Source: Phoronis ovalis
Taxonomy: Eukaryota; Phoronida; Phoronidae
Direction: 5' to 3'
Length of the DNA stretch: 14,914 bases
NCBI GenBank assembly: GCA_028565635.1
Contig: JAOXYB010030022.1
Span: 1 to 14,914 of the forward strand
Positions 1 through 8,420 of the stretch are shown one piece after another. Below the pieces are notes generated by a model that was given only the letters and a program-made list of their open reading frames with translations, ran no database searches and had not been told where the DNA came from. Made by a program: the position numbers and the translations under genes. Numbering within the stretch: the stretch's first letter is position 1; every line of letters starts with the position of its first letter.

Positions 1-421
1 AGGTTCTTTTATAGTATAGTTTTTTGAAATATATTTAAAAAGGGTTGTGCATAGGAACTCTTCCCAGATCTCTAGTACTAGTTGCATATATATTTATATG
101 ACAGTTAATTATATTTCCTAGATCTAGTATTAAAATTTCTGACGTGTTATTCCTCTTATCTATTTATATCCCAATCACCTATACCAACCAGGTCACAGAC
201 AAACGATGCTACCTAGTAAACCCTCAATTTATTTGGAAAAGGTAAATGACATTTTATTAGTAAAAAAAATTATACTTTTTTAATGCATCGAATGCAAGGC
301 TACACGTACCGTAAGTCTCACATTTTCTCACAATATCCCATTGTTGGAGAGACTTGAAATTAGAACTTGTTCGAGTACTTTTGTGACAACTACAGGAATA
401 ATGCAATACTTAGTGTCTTAC
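1..421 (-). other. DNAJC14 intron, 3' part outside the window
   Basis: AT-rich non-coding sequence downstream of the GTAAGA donor at 421. Translation after each minus-strand AG dinucleotide that could act as an acceptor gives early stops and no Jiv-like residues, so the next exon is probably beyond position 1. Confidence 0.6.
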
Positions 422-523
422 CTGGCAAGCAGCTAGTTCAGTGATGTCAAACACGTCACCATCAATTAATGCATAGTAGTGCCATTTAAAACCCATCATT
501 GTTGTCTCAGCCCAGATGTCACC
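422..523 (-). CDS. DNAJC14: DNAJC14 coding exon 9: second half of the Jiv domain
   Basis: This 102-bp, phase-0 exon encodes residues 634-667: [20 protein letters not shown], then [14 protein letters not shown]. The acceptor is ATATCTGCAG and the donor is CAG|GTAAGA. It matches the family pattern GDxWAE...YFALxDGxVYDITEWAxCQ. The protein continues past the donor; no convincing continuation exon occurs in 1-421. Confidence 0.88.
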
Positions 524-3500
524 CTGCAGATATCAAACTGCTACATTATGCGTTTCCTTTCATTTCATGTTACACACTAAACAGTTACACATTTTACCGT
601 TCACTTAATTTTTAACAGTTATACATTAAATACATAGCAAAGAAAATGACATAAATATTAGAAATAAAACAAATACAATTTTCTTCTTGCAGGAAGAGTC
701 ACTTTATAATAGATAGAGTCTTTTCCAATATAGCTGTATCTTTTTGGAGCTGTTGAATTTTTTTTACCAGATTCAAAGGAAACTAGTGTTGGCTTTCCTA
801 TAAATTCATAGTAAACCATTGACAACAAAACCATTCTCTATATATTGAAATTATACCTCCTTAGCTGAATGCCTAGTTTGACAACGATTGCACTTGCGAG
901 CGCTGTACCAAGGTATTTTAGTTAGCACGCGTCGATGTTTTCCACCACACGTGTCACAACGCATTTGATTCGCTGCCTCCTCCATTTTTTGTTGAAATTT
1001 TTGAAGCAAGTCAGCAAACTCTTTCTGAAAAGTGAAAAAAAATTGATTTTGAGACCTAAATGTAGTAAAATGCACATACATACGTAGATAAGTTCAATGT
1101 TTAGTTAATAGCCTGTTTGCTACTAACTCATTGTACTGAGGAGCAGAACTTAATGCATTCTCATTTTATATCAACATATTATATATATATATATATATAT
1201 ATTCATTCTAATAAAACTGGGAATACATGCTTACCATAGTCGCTTCAGCTTTTTCGTCTTGGAACTTTTGAGTATCGTATGTCTTACGCTTCACCTAAAA
1301 TATCACAACAATTTAATACTGTACCACGCTATCAGTTACATGATTAATAAAGTTTGTTGCTTTACAATCTCTTGGAAAAGATCAAGAATTAGAAATCTTT
1401 TGATTTCTTTACTGTCTACATAATTGTGCATTTCTAATAACTAAACACTATTGATATACTATTGACACTATCAGTGATGTGACAATCTATTTGATATTCA
1501 GCATTTATTAGCATGGTTTTATAAAGTACATTAAATCATTCAATACTGACCAATAAAACAAATTACAAAACTACAAGATAATAAATCCCTAAATAGTGTT
1601 TAAAAATGAAGTGTTAAGTATAAATATATCACTTAGAAAATAAATAATATAGAAAAACTTAAATGGAAATCTACAGAACAAAGCACTAACCGGATCACCA
1701 ATCAAGTCAAATGCATGACCTAAGATCTTGAAAGCTTCTTCAGCACCAGGTTCAGAATTCTGAAATGTTACAATCAGATATTAATTAAGTATTGCAAACT
1801 GTATTGACGGTAAGCAACTTGTAATAGTACAGGAAAACATCAACCCGTATATAATGCCAACAATTCATAACTGCCAATTTTCCTAGCTCTGTTGGCCCGG
1901 TCCCTGCACTCCAACAAAAAGGCGTAACATGTGACAGTTATGCATTTTTAAAATGACCCATAAACGCTGATTTTTCCTTAGTACCCCTATTTTTGCGATT
2001 CGAAATTTTGCCCCAGAAAACACCCTTTTTTAGGTTTTCAAGGAGACAAAAACAAATGTCTACCCTTTCTATGTGTTACTGAATAATAAAGTACATATAC
2101 AGTCGATGAAGGTAAGGTTTGTAAACTTGTACTCCGACAAGAACACAGTTTTACTGACATGCTTTTTTATTCGATTTTAGTATGAATCTGGTCATGATTC
2201 ACTCGATTTTATACGCTATTTTTTGATTTTCAAAGTGTTTTTCTAAAATCTACCCTTTTTCAATTTCAAGTTTCGAGGACAATGATTTTTTTCTGCAAAT
2301 TTCGTAATGATCATGCGGTCCCATATCATGCTGAAGTGTGGGGACCGGACTGTTGGTAGGTTTTTATAGAAAGGTAGAAATGAACTAGTCATTCAAACCT
2401 TTGCTCTCATCACTTGTCAACACAGCAATTAAACAAGTAGATGAAACTGGAGGATGTAGAGTTTAAATATAAAGTATACACTGTATCTAGATTATGCTTT
2501 CAGTTGATCACACTGTACTTGATGCAAAGGTTTGTCTGTTGTCTACAGTGTTAAATGTAGACATACAACAAGACAAATAGATGAACAGCAAATAATCATG
2601 AATCACAAATAAAGAGCCACACCAGAATGGAACTGATCACATTTTAAAAAAGAAAATGGCGGATGTCTTGTATAACTAATTATAGCTGACTCTACTTTAT
2701 GCTAATTAGATAACACCTGCATAATCAAAATTATAACACTGCCATTAAAAGTTATAAATTTTAATTGCAGCTAATACATGACTACATTATAAAACATTTG
2801 AATTACACAATGGTAAAGCTAACTGCCACTTGTTTCTGGTCTGTTCACTTTATGAACCCTCTCACATCTCCAGAAGCATCCAGGCACAGTTGCCTGAAGG
2901 CATATACATAAAGTATCTAAACGACCACATTGATAGTGGGAGGGAAACTCATACACTGGACCTACGAATTATACACCTATCTACCTTCAAAATCAAGCTA
3001 ACTGGTATGTCCCACATTTAGGAAATCTTTCAAAAATTTATTCAAAGATGCAGTTATGACAGAAATTACAGAAAACATAAGCAATACATGCCTTATCAGG
3101 GTGGACTAGCACAGCTTGTCTACGATAGTAACGTTTTATATCTTCATCAGAAGCATCATGTCGTAAACCAAGTATACTGAAATATAGACAGTTGGTATAT
3201 AATAAAGCATAAAAATGTATAGACATTACTGTGTCGAGTGCCCTTTCTAAGTGAGCAGGAAATTTTACAGGACACCTTTTTTCTACCAGTGTACTCCAGT
3301 TCCTGCTTCTTGAATAACTGAGCACAGAACTCATAGGTGTGATCTAAAGAAAATACAAATATCCAAGGAAAAAAAAGAACAACAATAATTACCTATACGG
3401 GTCTTTTCCTTTGTAGCACAAAAGTCTTTTCATAGCTTCCTCACCTATAAAACATTAACATATACACTGTGGTGCATGTAAAACAATATTAAACTTTAAA

Positions 3501-6500
3501 AAATCCACTTACGTGACACATATCTGATTTGCACTAGTACTTGGGCAGTCACTCAATGGCGCTACCTTCAGGCAGCTTTTAAATCATCATTACAAAATTT
3601 GGAATGGTACTGTACCTGGCATAACAGACAAAAATTATTCTAAGAGCATTACTTAGTATTTTAATAGTCCTTGCAAGAACAGTTTAGTCATATCACATAT
3701 TACCTGTTGTTGGCAAAGGAAGATTTTCCTCAAATCCAGTCTGACTGAACTGACGAGGACAGTTTGACCATGCAAATTTTTCATCTTCAGCACCCTTTTT
3801 AATTTTAACTCTCGGCATCTTAGACTTTATTAAAGACCATGTCTGTGTAATAGCCATTAATCCGTAGAAGACAGCTGCCAATATGCTGCAGGAAAAATAA
3901 AATATCTGAACAAAGCTGAACTTAATTAGTTAATAAATTCCTCAGGTTAGTAATGAAGAATTGTTCTACCACATGGCAGTCTAAGTTTATATCCTTGTTG
4001 CTGTTTTTAGTTGAAATGTGTTATATCCAAGTTCTGTCATACAGTAGATACTACCAAAATCAGTTTATATATTTTCAGTACCCCTATCTCTGATATTTAA
4101 TACTTTTAAAACAAGTTTTAGATGTTTAAATTTGTAAAAATAAGTCTGTATAGAGACTAACTAAGTGATGCAAGATGGCAGACAAGTTACATTGTATCAC
4201 ATACATGTATGACTTTGTAAAATAAAATATATCACATCAAATATCAGATCAGGAGTATTTAAAGTACTAATGTATACCTGGTCACACCGGTAATCTTTTC
4301 ATCATTTTAAACAAATCACAGCGCAAGTGTAAATTGAAAAAGAACAATCAAACTGTAGAATAAAGTATTTGAGCAAACCCAGTTTTGTAAGTTTGCCAAT
4401 GAGTTGATGATAGTGACTAGTCTACAGAAAATTCAGTCCGAATAAATCCAACCATCTGTTTTTCTTACTTCACAATGGAGTGCAAGGAAGAGGGATAGCT
4501 GTATTTGTTCCACTCATAAACTTGGTACCTGATATCCAGAAGTAGCAGTTAAAATGTTACATACGTACTACCTTGTGATAGCAAAAAATACTTACACTAC
4601 CCAGATAAACTTGAGAATAAGAACAAATAATACTGCCAACCAGAGTAAACCTTGCTTAATAGCCCATACTATCCATTCATAGCCCATTGTTAAACCAACA
4701 ACTGAAAATATCAATCAATATTCATTTTACTTAATTTCCTTTCACACAAAAGTTTGGATAAAGTTATGTTCATCATTAAGTGCCATGTCAAAACAATGGT
4801 GTTGTATTGAGATTGATTTCTAAGAAACTTTTCAAGAAAATAATGATTGACCTAATCTAGTCAACCCTTACATGATAACAACACAAGCATGTGAATTACA
4901 AAAATAAACATCGGCATAGTTAACAAGGCCTCAGTGTAAACACTAGGGCACCAATGTCTATTATGACCTTGAGGTCAAAAGGTCAGATGTAAGGTTACTT
5001 GAAATTATTCAGGAACATTCCAAAAGGTTTGTATTGTATAACATGAATTTAGTAATTTTGTAAATTTGTTCTGGACATACACAAGATATGAGATATGCAC
5101 ATGTTGTTTCAAAAAATAATCATTGAAAGTGATTAATTTCAAATTTTTAAAAATTGTAAATGCTATAATGCAAATCTAAAATTCTGTACATTCTTTACTT
5201 CAAATCTAGCCCAAAGGAGCAATGTTGTTTTAAATCAATTTTGTCTTGGTTTGGCCTGTAAAACATGTTTTGTGATACCAGATGTTTCACATCAATTGCA
5301 AGTTGTTATCAGATTAGATATCAAAATATAAATAAAAGCTTTAACAAACTGGAGACTTTTTTTCCTTACAATACAATTGTCTTAAAATTCTGTGCCATAT
5401 AAACAAAAAACAGGCAGTAACTTTATGCATCTTACGAAGTCCACATCTATAATTTTTTTTTAAATCCATACGATTAAAAATAAATAACTTATTCTCATTC
5501 AAAAAGTTACTACCCCATTTTATAGGACTCGATACCATATAGTGCCTATAGGTACTAAAATATCTTAGCTAAAATGTTCCTGATAACTGTGAAAATGAAA
5601 TCCTCACCAAGAAAATGATCCTTAATGCTGTTCTTGTCTTTACTAGGAACTGCATTCCCCTGTTTGGCCTCCGTATTGGTCCTCTTACGAGATTCCATCC
5701 CTTCATGTAAATTATTATTTATATACGTTGTCTTATGGACTGAACTTGCAGACATCGAAGGCTGAGAACGTGCTTTATCATTATTCAAAATGGTGTCTTC
5801 AGGTTGACGAGGCGAGGTCTTTGGTTTATTATCAGATGATTGGAAGATACGTCTGGGATCAAAAAACAATTTCTCGTTATTATCTTTCGGTTTGTCTACA
5901 GGTTTGGCTCTGTTGTCTTTGATATTTGAAGCACCAGCAGCAGTTTTAGGGTTATTTTTTGCATTCCCACCAATTTCTGAGCCTGACCCCTGGCTACTGT
6001 ATACGCTGTAAGGTCGTGGTACATCCTCAACATTGCTCGTTGTACTACTCGCAATACTGCTGGAACTACCACGACGACTACTTGATAACGCCTCAGTACT
6101 AATACTTCGCTTCACCTTCGGTACTTCAAAATCATCTAGGCCATATTTGGAATTTGGTTTAACTGCAGAAGCTAAGTGATTAACTGGACGTGACCGTGAC
6201 GATTTTGATGCACGACTTTTCTTGGTTTGAACAGTGGTTGAAGACAATGGTTGGTTGGGTTCATTCTTGTTGACTTTCTGTACCTTAGGAGCACCAACAG
6301 GAGGCTTGTTTTTAGCCACGTCCGAGTAACTAGGCTTAGCACTGGGTTTTTGAGCATCTCTAACCACACCAAACGGTTCATAAGTTCCTTTTTGTACACC
6401 AGTAGCCCACTGTTTCATAGCTTCAGAATATAATTCATGCCCTGCTTGAGCTGCATTGTTAAAATCAGCCATAGAATTGAATTCAGACTTTCCATAAGCG

Positions 6501-6784
6501 GTCAAGTAATCATCATATGACTTATACGCAGGTTCACCACCTTCAGGCACGTTTGGAACCCCTGTGTAAGAATTGAGGCCAAATGTCGACCATGTTGAGT
6601 TTGTACTCTGATGTTCAACATTCATATAACTCTGACTAGGCCAGGGCTGATAATCAGAAAGAGGGCTTGAGTCACCAGAGCCTCCCAAGTGGTTGCCAAA
6701 TCCATTAAAGACTGGAGGATCTTGAAATAAATCATCAGCAAATAAATTGGAGGCATGTATTGGGTCCTTTAGTTTCTCTTCCAT
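422..6784 (-). CDS. DNAJC14: DNAJC14-like ER-membrane DnaJ co-chaperone (Jiv/DRIP78/HDJ3), 9 coding exons, C-terminus off the left edge
   Basis: Coding exons, in transcript order: 6784-5608, 4701-4596, 3885-3704, 3444-3393, 3176-3092, 1759-1691, 1294-1235, 1024-857, 523-422. They sum to 2001 nt (667 codons) and every junction keeps frame. Visible order: low-complexity S/N/P/K-rich N-terminus (1-392), two adjacent hydrophobic segments (about 410-428 and 429-447), J domain starting DPYSILGL (503) with HPD at 531-533, a coiled-coil-like linker, then the Jiv domain with [10 protein letters not shown] (600-609), CNRC (622-625) and GDIWAE (634-639). This is the DNAJC14 domain order; the human protein is about 700 residues, so roughly one short exon is missing beyond position 1. 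Known of the family: ER-anchored HSP70 co-chaperone affecting GPCR export, and a host cofactor of pestivirus polyprotein processing. The start is the first in-frame ATG directly after an acceptor (TTTTTGCAG), so a 5' non-coding exon is expected. Confidence 0.9.
524..856 (-). other. DNAJC14 intron 8 (333 bp)
   Basis: AT-rich intron with donor GTATAA and acceptor ATATCTGCAG. I see no repeat or gene inside it. Confidence 0.8.
857..1024 (-). CDS. DNAJC14: DNAJC14 coding exon 8: first half of the Jiv domain with zinc-binding-like cysteines
   Basis: This 168-bp, phase-0 exon encodes residues 578-633. The acceptor is TTTTTCAG|AAAG and the donor is GAG|GTATAA. An amphipathic helix ([20 protein letters not shown]) precedes [10 protein letters not shown] and then [12 protein letters not shown]. 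The C-x2-C, KHRR, SAR-x-C-x2-C pattern is the DNAJC14 Jiv signature, and the four cysteines are likely metal ligands. Confidence 0.88.
1180..1202. repeat. (AT)n microsatellite in DNAJC14 intron 7
   Basis: A perfect alternating TA run of about 23 bases. It is likely length-polymorphic and lies about 30 bp from the exon 7 donor, on the intron side. Confidence 0.9.
1235..1294 (-). CDS. DNAJC14: DNAJC14 coding exon 7: J-domain end and linker
   Basis: This 60-bp, phase-0 exon encodes [20 protein letters not shown]. The acceptor is GATATTTTAG and the donor is ATG|GTAAGC. KRKTYD is the usual closing motif of J domains (compare KRKEYD), followed by a charged linker. Confidence 0.85.
1295..1690 (-). 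other. DNAJC14 intron 6 (396 bp)
   Basis: AT-rich intron with donor GTTAGT and acceptor ATATTTTAG. No repeat structure or coding potential is evident. Confidence 0.75.
1691..1759 (-). CDS. DNAJC14: DNAJC14 coding exon 6: J-domain helices III-IV
   Basis: This 69-bp exon encodes [20 protein letters not shown] plus GDP. The acceptor is AACATTTCAG and the donor is CCG|GTTAGT. Joined to exon 5 it gives [15 protein letters not shown], the usual J-domain continuation in which AEEAFK forms the start of helix III. Confidence 0.87.
1889..2356. mobile_element. MITE-like element with imperfect terminal inverted repeats and 7-bp target duplication
   Basis: The direct repeat CTGTTGG occurs at 1889-1895 and 2350-2356. 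Just inside, the left end reads CCCGGTCCCTGCACTCCAAC, and the reverse complement of the right end reads TCCGGTCCCCACACTTCAGC, matching at about 15 of 20 bases. The 454-bp interior has no coding capacity and several CTACCCTTT / ACCCCTATTTTT runs. Size, ends and flanking repeat fit a non-autonomous DNA transposon. The superfamily is undetermined; a 7-8 bp duplication would be compatible with hAT-like elements. Confidence 0.6.
2531..2577. repeat. Imperfect inverted repeat (hairpin)
   Basis: The left arm TTTGTCTGTTGTCTACA (2531-2547) pairs with 2556-2577, whose reverse complement is TTTGTCTTGTTGTATGTCTACA, around the loop GTGTTAAA. The arms differ by five extra bases in the right arm. It may be a decayed small foldback. 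Confidence 0.55.
3092..3176 (-). CDS. DNAJC14: DNAJC14 coding exon 5: J-domain helices I-II and HPD loop
   Basis: This 85-bp exon encodes [13 protein letters not shown], the helix II segment [12 protein letters not shown] and HPDK. HPD (residues 531-533) is the signature that stimulates HSP70 ATPase, and it is intact. The acceptor is ATATTTCAG. The donor is AAG|GCATGT, a GC rather than a GT. Using the nearby GT instead (AAGGCAT|GTATTG) would create an immediate TAA with the next exon, so the GC donor is required by frame and by homology. Confidence 0.87.
3393..3444 (-). CDS. DNAJC14: DNAJC14 coding exon 4: J-domain entry
   Basis: This 52-bp exon is too short for ORF scanning. The acceptor is TTTTATAG|GTGAGG and the donor is CCGTATAG|GTAATT. 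With the flanking exons it reads [19 protein letters not shown], which supplies the DPY that begins helix I of the J domain. Frame is kept on both sides (two bases, 16 codons, two bases). Confidence 0.85.
3704..3885 (-). CDS. DNAJC14: DNAJC14 coding exon 3: second membrane segment and pre-J linker
   Basis: This 182-bp exon encodes residues 429-488. The acceptor is TCCTGCAG and the donor is CAACAG|GTAATA. It opens with a second hydrophobic stretch ([16 protein letters not shown]), followed by a basic run ([10 protein letters not shown]) and a polar linker ending LPLPTTG. The basic residues next to the membrane segment suggest a cytosolic J domain; that topology is inferred. Confidence 0.85.
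3886..4595 (-). other. DNAJC14 intron 2 (710 bp)
   Basis: AT-rich intron between the two membrane-segment exons, with donor GTAAGT and acceptor TCCTGCAG. No gene or clear repeat is seen. Confidence 0.75.
4596..4701 (-). CDS. DNAJC14: DNAJC14 coding exon 2: first membrane segment
   Basis: This 106-bp exon encodes residues 394-427 plus split codons at both ends. The acceptor is TATTTTCAG|TT and the donor is GTAGT|GTAAGT. The peptide has aromatic residues ([11 protein letters not shown]) followed by a hydrophobic stretch [18 protein letters not shown], a predicted membrane segment. DNAJC14 is membrane-anchored just upstream of its J domain, which matches this position. Confidence 0.85.
4702..5607 (-). 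other. DNAJC14 intron 1 of the coding region (906 bp)
   Basis: AT-rich intron with donor GTGAGG and acceptor TATTTTCAG. It holds a cluster of three nuclear-receptor half-sites at 4964-4985. No other structure is recognised. Confidence 0.75.
4964..4985. promoter_or_regulatory. Triple AGGTCA half-site cluster (DR2 plus everted copy)
   Basis: The sequence contains TGACCT, then TG, then AGGTCA, AA, AGGTCA. The last two half-sites form a direct repeat with 2-bp spacing (DR2), a known binding arrangement for RXR-type heterodimers. It lies inside an intron of DNAJC14. It could be an enhancer site or just part of an old repeat; function is not shown. Confidence 0.3.
5608..6784 (-). CDS. DNAJC14: DNAJC14 coding exon 1: disordered N-terminal region
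   Basis: A single 1177-bp exon encodes residues 1-392 plus one base. The acceptor TTTTTGCAG abuts the ATG, and the donor is CTTG|GTGAGG at 5608/5607. The start reads [20 protein letters not shown]. The rest is rich in S, N, P, K and Q without a recognisable fold, including serine-rich runs near [14 protein letters not shown]. Disordered N-termini are typical of DNAJC14 proteins but conserve poorly. Continuing past the donor gives only about 18 further residues before a stop, so splicing here is well supported. Confidence 0.88.
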
Positions 6785-6910
6785 CTGCAAAAAGATCCAC
6801 ACAAACGAAATGTAACTAAATATACATCTTATAATACTTAAGTGTCTAAACAATAGTGCATAGTAACATGACTGTAACAGCTTCCTCCTTATTACATTAA
6901 CACAAGTAGG

Positions 6911-7193
6911 TCTATTTCCCGGGGGGTACTCAGGGTTCTGTCTATATAGGGAGGAGCTGCTTCAGTGGATCCGGTTTTCTGATCAAATTAGCATAGCGGA
7001 TCTAGTTTTTCGAATAAATAAGCCAAGTTGATCTGGTTTTTGGCTAAAATAAATTAGTGGGGTGGGGTTTTCACTATTAGCAAACCGGTTTTCCAATACA
7101 CATGAACAAATTAGTTGAGAGGATCCGGTTTTTAAGTCTTAGCCGTACACCCTATCCAAAATTTTGTGAAGTACATGTACCCCCAGGCTCTAT
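6911..7193. mobile_element. Non-autonomous element with G-rich ends and internal 31-bp tandem units
   Basis: The left end is CCCGGGGGGTAC (6918-6929). The right end, reverse-complemented, is CCTGGGGGTAC (7177-7187). TCTAT flanks both sides (6911-6915 and 7189-7193), possibly a 5-bp target duplication. Inside, units starting GGATCCGGTTTT or close variants begin at 6967, 6998, 7029, 7060, about 7081 and 7121. There is no coding capacity. Similar GGGGGTACTC-ended repeats are, from memory, common in several invertebrate genomes. Confidence 0.55.
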
Positions 7194-7284
7194 AAACAAT
7201 GTCATAATAAAACAGCAGTAATTTCAGGATAAATGACTAGTAGCATGGCAGACATCCTTATGGTGAAATAAACATATAAGGTTA

Positions 7285-7683
7285 TATGCTAGGTAGTCCT
7301 GGTTCACGACGTTCTGCACTAGCTCTTGATAATCTGACTTGTGAGCTGCGCGAACAGTCATGGAAACTTACATAGCCAATTACAGGGAAAGTGCCCAAAC
7401 TACGAAATTCCTACTGAATTAGTTCATACAGATCACTGTCCAGATATTCTCTGATTATCCAACTTCAACTTCAACTACTCCCTTCACCATTTGAAACTCC
7501 TGAATTCAGCTTTTACTATGCAGTAAGCATGTTTTACCCTGGGCCTCACACATCAACCCAGTTTTTTGGCAAATACCCCATCCCTCTGGGTGCCAGTGCA
7601 GGAGTTGCAAATAGCCATAAAAGTAGTGGGAGTTGAAGTAGGATGTCATGTGCAGATTGTCATGAACTAGGACTATATGTAGG
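7285..7683. mobile_element. 382-bp inverted-repeat element (MITE-like)
   Basis: The left end TAGTCCTGGTTCACGACG continues to CTGCAC (7294-7319). The right end, reverse-complemented, is TAGTCCTAGTTCATGACA continuing to CTGCAC (7650-7675), matching at about 22 of 26 bases. The flanks TATGCTAGG (7285-7293) and TATGTAGG (7676-7683) look like a diverged 8-bp target duplication. A second, inner inverted pair (ACTTCAACT...CCC...AACTCCTG) occurs around 7460-7640. Bases 7294-7443 recur inverted at 12242-12402. Confidence 0.6.
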
Positions 7684-8319
7684 ATGCCACAAACAACTTC
7701 CAATGACTTGTCTTATCAGCAATTCATTGAGTATATGGAGCAACAAGTGAACACATTCACAGCATTTGCAGCCTATCTATGCCATTGGTTGTCAATTATC
7801 TCGACTTTACATCAGTATTCTCTATATAGAGCTGTAATTCTGTGATCCACTGGGCCATGGAGGCATATAGTACATAATAAATGAGTGGACGATTCTTATT
7901 AGCTGTATCTACTATGCAATTTGACTATGAACAGCATTATTTTGTGTGTTGTTTGTCATATCCATGCATCCAAATTTTGATCTAGATACAGTATTGTGGC
8001 ATAATTTAACAGTTGCAATAGATTAAAAGCTAGGACAGTCGTCTGCGCACTCAAACATCAACAGCAAAATGACGTGATTATTCAGACTTTAGGAGGCTGA
8101 CATTACCTGTCGAAAAGTTACAGTTTAATTGAAAAATATTGTGGCATGGACCCTTTCTTTGAACTATTATTACCCGGACATTCTTTGATCTTGCAAGAAA
8201 AGCAAATCATATGGAAGTGGAATGAAAACTGACATACATTAATTATAAATTAAAGTTTCTCGGTTTCTCTTGTAGTTATAGATAAACGTCTCGACGAACA
8301 TAAGGTTATTCTACATTAC

Positions 8320-8400
8320 CTTCAAGTCAGCAAAGGAAGTTTTTCATGATAGCACTGCCTGACACATTACAGGCATGGCTGACATTTATTTCCAGGGCGA
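8320..8400 (-). other. Candidate 5' non-coding exon of DNAJC14
   Basis: This stretch lies just downstream of the E-box and CCAAT-type motifs at 8402-8420 and ends in the donor CTTGAAG|GTAATG. On the minus strand it contains two short upstream open frames: 13 codons beginning MSAMPVMCQAVLS, then a 6-codon frame beginning MKNFL. The transcription start is not determined; the exon is inferred from the donor, the motif and the need for a spliced 5' UTR. Confidence 0.35.
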
Positions 8401-8401
8401 C

Positions 8402-8420
8402 TCCAATTGGTCACGTGACC
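8402..8420 (-). promoter_or_regulatory. Candidate DNAJC14 promoter: inverted CCAAT plus palindromic E-box
   Basis: CCAATTGG (8403-8410) overlaps the perfect 12-bp palindrome GGTCACGTGACC (8409-8420). GTCACGTGAC is the preferred site of bHLH-Zip factors (USF, MITF/TFE; CLEAR-type element), and CCAAT boxes are typical of core promoters. It sits about 90 bp upstream of the candidate first-exon donor. The same GTCACGTGACCTC string occurs near the other gene's presumed promoter. Confidence 0.4.

Larger units (their letters stand above)
1760..3091 (-). other. DNAJC14 intron 5, GC-AG type, 1332 bp
   Basis: The intron begins GCATGT at 3091 and ends TTTCAG at 1760. It contains a MITE-like element (1896-2349), an imperfect hairpin (2531-2577) and otherwise AT-rich DNA. 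A 63-codon plus-strand open frame at 2830-3021 shows no homology I recognise and is treated as chance. Confidence 0.8.
6785..8319 (-). other. Probable 5'-UTR intron of DNAJC14, rich in repeats
   Basis: The acceptor TTTTTGCAG at 6785 directly abuts the ATG, so the 5' UTR must be spliced. The best donor found upstream is CTTGAAG|GTAATG at 8320/8319, giving an intron of about 1.5 kb. A second donor-like site (CGACAG|GTAATG) is at 8107/8106. Two repeat elements sit inside (6916-7188 and 7294-7675). Confidence 0.5.

Noticed and set aside
2652-2672. AAAATGGCGGATG as a YY1 site or a gene start on the plus strand
   Set aside because: The frame after ATGGCG closes after a few codons and the site lies deep in an intron; a single motif match is not enough.
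2830-3021. 63-codon plus-strand open frame
   Set aside because: It lies inside a DNAJC14 intron, shows no domain or motif, no suitable splice context, and is within chance length for AT-rich DNA.
5728-6433. Open frames of 60 to 75 codons on both strands inside the large N-terminal exon
   Set aside because: These are shadow frames of the 1177-bp DNAJC14 exon, whose own frame joins correctly to downstream exons.
7294-7443. tRNA-derived SINE
   Set aside because: GGTTCACGACG weakly resembles an RNA polymerase III B box, but I see no A box, no tRNA fold and no simple-repeat or poly(A) tail. The inverted right end favours a DNA element.
7506-7703. 65-codon minus-strand open frame
   Set aside because: It falls within the inverted-repeat element and has no recognisable protein similarity.
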